Made by a program: the position numbers and the translations under genes. Source: Mortierella hygrophila (lineage: Eukaryota > Mortierellomycota > Mortierellomycetes > Mortierellales > Mortierellaceae). Taken from it: a DNA stretch of 64,000 nucleotides. Within the stretch, counting starts at the first letter, position 1, and every line of letters begins with the position of its first letter. The stretch spans positions 124,001 to 188,000 of the forward strand of contig JAAAXW010000045.1 in the NCBI GenBank assembly GCA_015680625.1, in the 5' to 3' direction. Shown one piece after another: positions 56,251 through 64,000 of the stretch. The notes beneath the pieces are model-generated. The model was not told the DNA's origin. It saw nothing but the letters and a program-made list of their open reading frames with translations, and did no database searches.

Positions 56251-57889
56251 TTACTCTTTTTGCCCTTCTTTCCTCAATTGTTGGAGGGGAGGCTGACTCT
56301 CTTTTCGTTGCCACCAGGTATGATATCAAGTATTCTTATCCATCCTGATGTCCTTTTTGTGAAAGGAATGTTTTAGTTGAGGATATGAAAAGACTCGTTG
56401 CTTTTTTTTTATATTTGTCTTTGTCTTTTTGTTCATGCTATGACGAAGTAGAGTTGCTGGCGGGCTCTTTGTTGTATGTGGGGGAGAGCAAAGCAGGGGC
56501 AACAAGAAGAGCCTCAGATGCGTGTATCTGTCTGTGTGGATCAAGAGCTACTCAGAGAGAAAGAGAGAGGAAGGATTCCCCGAGAAGAACGATGCTGGGT
56601 CATACTGGGATCCCTTGTTGTTCACAATCAAACATTCTGTTCTTTCCCGGGTAAGGAGACAGGTCGATATGATAGTAGGAGAGACGCGACCCTTTTTATA
56701 GGCGGAATGATATGATAGATTGGGTCCGTGGTCCGAGTATATGGACTAGCTCTTTATCGTGCGTTGTTTGCATTGCTCCATTTGTTCACCTGTTGTCATC
56801 AGACAAGGTGAGAGAGGATTAATGGATTATTGACAGGGAGAAAAGGGGGATGGTCATCGTGGTCAGCATCTCGATCCATCGGATGTGAGAGAGAGAGGAC
56901 ACGGTGATAGGACCCATTGATCATGGTGGTGGTGTGTATCATGCAGCGACATGGGATGTAGCGAGGCCATCGGTGAGAAGGAGAGAGAAGCTTTCTATGG
57001 TCAAGTGTCAAAGGGAAAGAACTAATGATGACCTAGGCACAAAGTGTCTGTGTGTTCTGCTTATGCGTTTTCCGCCCTGACATATTTGTGTCTTGGTTTC
57101 AGTATCTGTTGATGATGTTCTTGCCCCTTTCTTCTTCCTTGAAGAAGGGTGTCATCAATTGGACGTAGCATTGATGCTACCCACGGTGGAGTGAGGAATA
57201 GCTTTTTAGCTGTGCTATGCTTCATGTGCTGCTTTGTTGGTGGTTTATGGATAACAAAGTGCATGTTTTGTTGTTCCTTTGTGTATGTTTGAATGTATGT
57301 ATGTATGTATGTTGTGTGTATGTATGAGTGTGCATAATGTCAGTTGAGTTGCAGAGCTCGTGTGGCGACGTTAATTGCATATCCACACACCCACACTTGC
57401 ACTTGCCACTACTTTTATTTTTTTGGCTTTGATTTTCCTTGTCCCCTTTTTCTTCGCACCAGTTCTTTCTTTTTTTCTGTTCTTCTTCTTCTTCTTCTTC
57501 TCTCTCTCTCTTCTCATCTCTCCTTCTCTCTCCACACATCTTCATTGCCACTCGTTACTCTCCTCACTCTTCTCCTCTCTTCTCTTCTCTTGTACTCCTA
57601 TTCCACCCACTACTTACCTGTCGCACTAACTCACTCTCTCATCCCCACACTCACTCTCATCCTATTCTATTCATTCACACCTGTTGTCCCTCCTCTCTCT
57701 CACTCACCTACTACTCATTACAAACAATAACGACTGCTACAACAACAACTACATAGACAACACCAAACAACCCCACACCCACCTCTCTTTCCCCTCCTCC
57801 CCTTCCTTCCTTCCTCCCTCTCCCTTCTCTTCCTCCTCCCTTCCTCCTTCTTACACAAACCCACATACCTCACAACACAACACACAACC
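56251..57889. other. Intergenic with CT-rich leader of the Rho GTPase gene
   Basis: No gene is supported. It contains short (TGTA)n repeats near 57295-57312. From about 57420 to 57880 the + strand is strongly CT-rich and then CA-rich up to the start codon, the probable promoter or leader of the Rho gene. Confidence 0.5.
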
Positions 57890-60800
57890 ATGTCGAACGC
57901 CAAACAAGACAAGGATATCGTCCGAAGGAAGCTCGTCATCGTCGGCGACGGTGCCTGTGGAAAGACCTCCCTCCTCTCTGTCTTCACCCTCGGCTACTTC
58001 CCCAAGGTAAACACCTCTTCCCCTTCTTCATATCCATTCGACACTTGCCACTACTACTGCCAGCAACAAGAAAGTAGTAATGAGATGACAAAGACACCAC
58101 CCAGATCACTCCTCCCTTTGCATTTATATATACATCAGACTCAGCGCCATCACTTTTGAACAAGAGAAACAGAGACACAACACACACTCCATGGATTCAT
58201 CCATTCATCACACATGGTACCATGAGGTACATGAATGAAGAGATAACTCTATGGTCTTGTGGGCCATGCCATGGGACATGGCATTCGTATGGAGAATGGG
58301 TTTTTTATACAGATGACCATTGCTTCTTTTTCTGGTGATTGAGGTGAGCAACACGCCTCTTTCACCCGTCTTTGTTGGCCCCCCCCCCTCCTCTCCTCTC
58401 TCCTCACCCCGCAGCTTTAAGGAAACCAATCCTTTTTTATTCCTCATTGTATCCGCGTGTACTGTTCGTATGGATGCGTTCCATTCTTGTTCTCTCGTTC
58501 CCATCGTTTCGTATCACTGCCTCTTTTCTCAAACCAGCAAAGCGGCTTGAGTTGGTTGACAGGCATTTGTAAATATACATGTATGTTGCGACAGCCTGCC
58601 TGGCTGCCTGGCTGCCTGGCTCATTGGACTTGATTGTTGTTCCTTCTTGAATTGCACTCAGTGGGAATAAAAAAACGTCAAGAGTTATGTAAAAATGGAT
58701 CGAAGGGGTAGGTTCACTCAGGGGACAGGTCAAAGTACCAGCCTTCAGCCAAGAGGCAGGGGGAACAACATTTGTCTTCCTGTGTCCGTTCTGGTGGTAT
58801 GCAAACAACTCAAGAAAAGGTGTTGGTCCACTCAGGGGGCAAGTGTCACATCCATGCCCGCATCCACACCCGCATCCAAACCACAGCCACATCCACACCA
58901 TCCAAGCATCCACTTATCTCTCCGCGTCTCTTATAATCCTCCTCTGCCCCCCGATCATCCCTGAGAGTTGGCGCTTTTCTCCTTACGTCCTTGTGCTTTC
59001 TTTGCCTTTGTCTTTTTTCTTTCTACTTTGGTTCTTCCTCGGGCGTTATGATTGGCATGGAAGAAAAGAATGAGGGGTGGTCTAGATGGTGGCGATGGGC
59101 TGTTGTGGGTACCCAGCGTACATCCTGCAGGATCAAGCAGAGGGCTGGCTTGTTGGATGACTGGGCTGGACCCAAAAACAGCTTTTTTTTGTCAACGAAC
59201 AAATAACCATTCATCCATGTTTTTATATTCTCACTCTTTGGCTGGCTCTTTTCTTTTTATTATTTTGTAACGGAGTCGACTCTTGGTTCATTGTTCGGGC
59301 TGTGCACAAAAGAAAACAAAAAAAGAAAAATAACACCTCCGGAGTTGGACCAGACCTGACTGACTTGATGGTCAATTGTCGAGGCTGTGGGACCAGGGGG
59401 CAAAAGAAGGAAAAGTCGACCCTCATGGACAAGTGAGTGGTGCAGTGTGGCGATGGTTATGTCATCCATCTATTTTCTCCACTCTCCCCCCACTCACTCG
59501 TACAAAGGGGAATAAAGGCTACAATAAACATACGAAAGAGTGGACACAAAAGGCAGACTAGCCAAAAGATGGTGATGTGCCTCAAGGGAATCAACAATAA
59601 CAACTAGACGTTATGGTTACGGTTGAACAGAGCTGGGTATGTATCACTTCCGGGTGCATGGATAGTGTTTGCGAATGGAGGGGTTGTTTCTCTTTTTTTT
59701 TTTTTTTCTCCAATTACAGCCTATGTTGTTGTTTATTTGTAGGTTGTTTTGTTTGTTTGTTTGTTCCTCGTCTTTCTTTGTTCCTGGCGTCTATCCGTCT
59801 AGCCCGCTGGACAACATGTGTTGTGTATTCCTCGATGCTTTTCTGTCTATTTGTCTTGTTCCCTCCCTCCCTCCCTCACTGTGGATCAGAATATCCATCT
59901 ACATTCAACGAGGACATATTTTTAGAACCATTGAAACGGACATGCAAAAGGGCCGGGCTTTTTGTCCCTTTTTTCGATGATGGTTCATACAACTATATGC
60001 CATAGTGTACTCGTGTTTGCTCTCGTTGTCGTCAATGGCAAAGCATCATGTAAACAATAGCGACCAGTTGACTAACCAATTACCCCCCCTTCGGTTTCTT
60101 TTTTTTTTTTTTTTTGCCTCCCCCTTTCCCCCTTTCTCCTGCCTGCCTATCCGTCCGCCTGCATGTTGCAACCTGCTACTCATTCCTTCATTCTTTCGGT
60201 CCTGTGGCTCACTTTCTCATTCTTCGACCTCCCATAACTTGTCAATGTACCTCACGCGCGACACAATTGACGACTCCTTCTCGATCTCCACCTCACCCTG
60301 TTGAATTTGTTGGACTCACTTAACCCGGTTATTATTGTTTGATGTGACCAGGATTATGTAAGTTGAATTTTATGTACTTTTTCTTTTGTTTTGATGTGGC
60401 TATCTATATTCTCTCCGCCATGATCTCCTGGGCCTCGCCCTTTTGTTGTTCGATCCTAACACAACTGGTTCCTTTTTCGTTCATTCTTGTTCGGTCTCCA
60501 TTAGAACCCCACGGTGTTTGAAAACTTTGTGACCGATGTCAAGATTGATGGCAAGCCAGTGCAGCTTGCACTCTGGGATACAGCGTATGTGATATCTGCC
60601 TCGGCAGTGCAGAAAGCAGGATTGCATTGCTATCGGAAAGGATCCATCTTGCTATGGACGTTCAAATATTCGCTTCGGTCACTAATATCTATGGTCTATT
60701 TATTTCCTTTTTCTATTTTACACTTTGATAGTGGCCAAGAAGCATATGAAGTATGGAACATGGGATCGGACAAAACTGAAAACATTGCGGAGGATGCGAT

Positions 60801-61528
60801 CGGCAAAAAAATAGAAACATGATCGGATAAGAGGATGTCTCCTCAGGATTCAAGATGACAGCAAACACTCACGCGCTTGTTCTCCATTGGATTTTCTCAT
60901 CCTTTAGCGACTTCGACCCCTCTCTTATACCAAAGCCCATGTAATCCTGATCGGGTACTCTGTCGATACACCGGATTCTCTCGATAACGTCACATCAAAG
61001 GTACTATACCTCTTGCAGGACCAGCTTTCAAGTTGATTGGAGATAGATATCGCATGGCGACTGTGCTAACCACTATTTCAATTTTCCGTTCTGCGAATAT
61101 AGTGGATCCAAGAGGTGCAGGTACATTGCCCCGAGACGCCTGTGATCTTGGTTGGAATGAAGAAGGATTTGAGGGATGATCAGGCTGCATCAACAGGAGC
61201 AGAGGCAAAAACGACTCGTTTTGTAACAACCGCCGAGGTACGACTCGCTTTCTTTTCCCATTTTTCGCCCCGTGTTGTTTTGCTTGGAACTGTTGCTTAC
61301 GAACAAAAAATAACTGTAGACTCTGTGGAATCGCACTCGAATTACTTACTAATACTCCCCTATGAATCGTAGGCTGAACGCGTGGCGGCAGAGATTGGAG
61401 CACGAAATCATTTGGAGTGCAGTGCGTTGACGGGCGATGGTGTGGATGACGTGTTTGAGGCAGCAACGCGTGGAGCGTTGACACAGGGAAACCAGTCTCA
61501 GGAAAGCGGCTGCTGCATCATTCTGTAG
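57890..61528 (+). CDS. Rho-family small GTPase (Rho1/Rho2-like)
   Basis: Membrane-anchored switch that controls polarity and wall synthesis in fungi. Seven exons: 57890-58006, 60352-60357, 60505-60584, 60732-60750, 60908-61000, 61103-61237 and 61373-61528. The product is 201 residues. The P-loop is GDGACGKTS (19-27). Switch I is DYNPTVFENF with effector Thr44, WDTAGQE (65-71) is switch II, and GMKKD (123-127) and ECSAL bind guanine. The end is GCCIIL, a CAAX box whose Leu predicts geranylgeranylation. The second exon is only 6 nt (GATTAT, Asp-Tyr) between CAG and GTAAGT. Without it the two residues before NPT would be missing. The fourth exon is 19 nt. The first intron is 2,345 nt. SLLSVFTLGYFPK and the SALTGDGVDDVFEAATR end favour the Rho2 branch over Rho1, but the paralogue assignment is uncertain. 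Confidence 0.93.
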
Positions 61529-62376
61529 TAAACCCTTTCTGGAAGCACTCAGACAACCATACGCCATATGCAACCTGGATGCAATGACATATAGTCAGGA
61601 TATCAACAACCGACTATGACCAAACGACCACACGACATCCACCAAACCAATCAATTTACACAAACAACAATGCACACACAACAATACAGCGATAAAAAGA
61701 AAACATATATAATTTTGAAGGAGAGGTTTTGTTTGGCGTCAATTGGCAACTGGAAACGGAATGGCCGACAAAAATCCAATTTCCTTGGAGTTCCACCCAC
61801 CCTTTGGCCTTTTTTTTCGCGCCTCTCCCTGAGTCTCACGAACCAAAAGAAAAAAAAACGGGACCAGGAATAGCTATGCAGGGGGAGAGAAAATGTCAGA
61901 AGATCCAAAAACCCATTTTTGCCATATGACGAGGCGCCAACAACCTTTTTTCTTTTTGCTTTTTTTTTTTCCTTCAACAACTTACCTACTTCGATATGAT
62001 GTACATACTTGAATACATAATTCGTTTTTTCTTTCTCTTCCTTTTTCTTTTCTGGCATCAGTGGATGTGATTTTTCTGCCAATGATGTTTGTTTCCGTTG
62101 GACATCTCTCAGGCACAAGAACGAAAAAATAATAATCAGGATATAACGATGCCCGTTGATGTTCCTTTTTTTTTTGTGCATGCAAAGGTGCATATATGGA
62201 TGTCATCCTGCTTCACTTCTCGGCGTATTTCTGAAGCTCTAAAGGGGTAAAGATGTGTGTAAAAATGGAAGAGACTGAGTCTGAAGGATGTGGTACAACA
62301 ATCGAGAGATATAAATAGCTGAGTATATGTTTTCTTCCTGTGCGCCGCACCCACGGCACGGTGGGTGGGTGGGTAA

Positions 62377-62421
<45 letters not shown>

Positions 62422-62691
62422 AACCCAGTCTTGGGTCCATGCATATTTATTTATTTTCTATTTTCTGGTATTGAGTTTATTTTTGAGCTGTTCTTTTTTT
62501 TTGAGTGGGGAGGTTTTTTTTATTTTTGGGAGGGGATACTTGGTGTTGGTGGTGGTATGGATTTTCAGGACTTGGAAAGGGAGTGGAACCACGTAAATAT
62601 AGTAAGAACAGGGCTGTTGAAGGAAGAAGTGTATAGCTTTTTTTTGATAGGGGAAGAAAAAATAACACGACGGGACTAAGGGGGGGTTGAC
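61529..62691. other. Convergent intergenic region
   Basis: 1.2 kb between two convergent genes, holding both 3' UTRs. It is A/T-rich with poly-T and poly-A runs and contains a hexanucleotide repeat near 62379-62421. No gene seen. Confidence 0.55.
62379..62421 (+). repeat. Hexanucleotide tandem repeat (GTGCCT)n, about 7 copies
   Basis: Near-perfect repetition of GTGCCT just beyond a (GGGT)n stretch, in the intergenic region downstream of the Rho gene. Confidence 0.9.
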
Positions 62692-64000
62692 TTAGGGGTA
62701 GTATCCGACGAGCTCAAGTTCATCGGGCGCAAGGAGCGGGACGACAGAGAGTTGACAGATGGAGACGCCATTCTTGGGATGGCAGTAACTAAAGAACAGG
62801 CCGAGCGAGTCTTCTGCCATCGAGTCGCGCCCCAGGAACTTGATTGATGCTGATGAACTCGAAGATATGGTGGATGTGGCGTTGGTGAGGGCCAGGGCTG
62901 TTGCTGTGAGGGATGAGGAGGCGCTGGTGTTGGTTGGGCCCGAGGGGGGACTGGAGGTTGGGGTTTGGGATGTTGAATGATGTGGGGGTTGTGGAGAGTG
63001 TGAGCGGTATTGGTGGGGTTGTGCGCCGCCATCGTGCAGAAATCGTTGCTGGCCTTGACTATTGCTGCCGGGGACAGACATGGATGAAGCTGAGGATTGG
63101 GCACGGGCGGTGGCCTGGATGAGGTCCCGCTTGGTGATCTCTTTGACCTTCTTGGCCCTCGTTAACGAAAAGATCACAATTGATGATTTCTCAAACCCAA
63201 CCACATAGATGTCATGGACCGTCTTCAGGAACTCAACCTTTTGTGGCGGGTATCCGACGGACGAACTGGACCCAGAACTGGGGCCGGATTCGCCCCAGTC
63301 TAGGACTATGCGAGCTTGTGGTTTGCCTTGGAGGTCGACGATTCGGGATTGGGATCCGTAGGTGGCTAAGAAGAGTTGTCCAGTGGTGCGTTGGGAGAAG
63401 GCGAGGTTTAGGACTTCGTCCGAGGTCACCATTCGGGTCTTTGTTTTTGTCGCTGCCGCCGGTGGTGCTGGAGTGGTCGTTGGCAGTTGTTGGGAGGGGA
63501 GTACGATGGAAGAAGAAGAGTTGGTCGACGAAGGCGACGAAGGTGGAGACGACGACGACGAGGATCCGCGGTGGTGGGTCGGATGGTAAGGGACGCCCAG
63601 GTTGTTGTTATGGCCATTTGCACCTTGCAATTGCACATTCTGCAATTTCAACGCCAAACCACGCGCCGCCTCCTCCCTCTCCTGCTCATTCAACTCCTGC
63701 TGATGAATCGATATTTGATCCGCAGACCGCTGCAGAATATTGTCTCTCGACTGTCTCTGACGACCACTACCACTACCTCCGCCTCCAGACGCCGGATAAC
63801 CGGTACTACCCGTCCCACCATTATACACAGAAAGCGGTCTCGAATGTATCCCCTTCCTCTCCGAAGACCCATACATCGCCTCAGCAGCAGCAGGGAACAG
63901 GATATGAGGTGGCACATCAAACGGAATCTTCTCAAACGAATGCCAAAGTGACGTGTTCCTGAACCCCAACTTCTTGCTCAACCCATGGATCACACTGCTA
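62692..64000 (-). CDS. C-terminal part of a probable beta-propeller (possibly CNH-like) protein; cut by the window edge
   Basis: The frame is open from the right edge (64000) to a TAA at 62694-62692 and lacks its start, giving about 435 visible residues. It begins inside a domain (VIHGLSKKLGFRNTSLWHSF, then FDVPPHILFPAAAEAMYGSS). A Gly/Ser/Gln-rich linker follows, and then a charged helix (QELNEQEREEAARGLALKLQ). Strand-rich blocks follow: VLNLAFSQRTTGQLFLATYG, FLKTVHDIYVVGFEKSSIVI and KKVKEITKRDLIQA. It ends with DSLGLFFSYCHPKNGV and DELELVGYYP. The repeated strand pairs suggest a beta-propeller, and the YVVGFEKSSIVIFSL strand recalls a citron-homology domain as in fungal Rho exchange factors. 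That link is weak. The Ser/Thr/Pro-rich inserts (about 140-185 and 310-385) look disordered. It is convergent with the Rho GTPase gene. Confidence 0.6.
   Translation of the reverse strand, partial: SSVIHGLSKKLGFRNTSLWHSFEKIPFDVPPHILFPAAAEAMYGSSERKGIHSRPLSVYNGGTGSTGYPASGGGGSGSGRQRQSRDNILQRSADQISIHQQELNEQEREEAARGLALKLQNVQLQGANGHNNNLGVPYHPTHHRGSSSSSSPPSSPSSTNSSSSIVLPSQQLPTTTPAPPAAATKTKTRMVTSDEVLNLAFSQRTTGQLFLATYGSQSRIVDLQGKPQARIVLDWGESGPSSGSSSSVGYPPQKVEFLKTVHDIYVVGFEKSSIVIFSLTRAKKVKEITKRDLIQATARAQSSASSMSVPGSNSQGQQRFLHDGGAQPHQYRSHSPQPPHHSTSQTPTSSPPSGPTNTSASSSLTATALALTNATSTISSSSSASIKFLGRDSMAEDSLGLFFSYCHPKNGVSICQLSVVPLLAPDELELVGYYP

Noticed and set aside
63180..63962. 260-codon plus-strand frame
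   Set aside because: Antisense shadow of the Ser/Gly/Gln-rich partial gene at the right edge; no domain.
1..64000. CRISPR arrays, operons, riboswitches and ribosome binding sites
   Set aside because: No regularly spaced repeats were seen, and the gene structure is that of a eukaryote, so these feature types do not apply.

Overview
The window is nuclear DNA of a filamentous, early-diverging fungus. The signs are many short spliceosomal introns (GTAAGT-type donors, TAG/CAG acceptors), CT-rich 5' leaders, a fungal alpha-aminoadipate lysine gene (homoaconitase), an F-BAR/DEP/RhoGAP protein and a Rho GTPase. Codon usage, Ser/Gln-rich insertions and the gene repertoire look most like Mucoromycota, probably Mortierellaceae. 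That placement is inference. All exon coordinates were derived by hand from splice signals, reading phase and protein-family expectation.

Layout. 0-2.4 kb holds relics: a frameshifted copy of an unrecognised protein and a decayed Fanzor (eukaryotic TnpB-like) gene. 2.5-7.1 kb is an Rgd2-type F-BAR-DEP-RhoGAP gene (9 exons). 7.1-11.9 kb is a low-complexity gene desert. 11.9-13.8 kb encodes a SAM methyltransferase with a possible N-myristoylation start. 16.5-23.8 kb is a repeat-influenced stretch in which two identical tRNA-Leu(AAG) genes, each abutted by a degenerate non-LTR-retrotransposon-like fragment, flank an SRRM1-like PWI/SR splicing gene. 24.2-26.8 kb has a small unknown gene and two tandem GNAT acetyltransferases. 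28.1-30.2 kb is a secreted, probably GPI-anchored subtilisin. 30.5-33.0 kb is a type II membrane glycosyltransferase. 33.9-36.3 kb is LYS4. 38.2-41.0 kb is a polyQ, Ser/Pro-rich disordered protein. 42.6-55.2 kb is an array of three divergent FAD-dependent monooxygenases, all on the + strand. 55.5-56.3 kb carries a third copy of the element plus tRNA-Leu(AAG) pair. 57.9-61.5 kb is a Rho-family GTPase, and the right edge cuts a gene for a probable beta-propeller (possibly CNH-like) protein.

Functional links. RGD2-like RhoGAP and the Rho GTPase belong to the same signalling system, but nothing in the sequence shows that they are partners. The three monooxygenases are the only cluster-like group. 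No polyketide synthase, peptide synthetase or transporter accompanies them, so they look like a tandem family expansion and not a full metabolite cluster.

Most notable observations: (1) three copies of a degenerate reverse-transcriptase-type element, all placed just upstream of, and antisense to, the same tRNA-Leu(AAG) gene; (2) a Fanzor relic that keeps its CxxC...CxxC zinc finger and HRD...NI RuvC motif; (3) very small exons (6 nt and 19 nt in the Rho gene, and an 11-nt exon in two monooxygenase paralogues), a GC-AG intron, and A-rich 3' splice sites.
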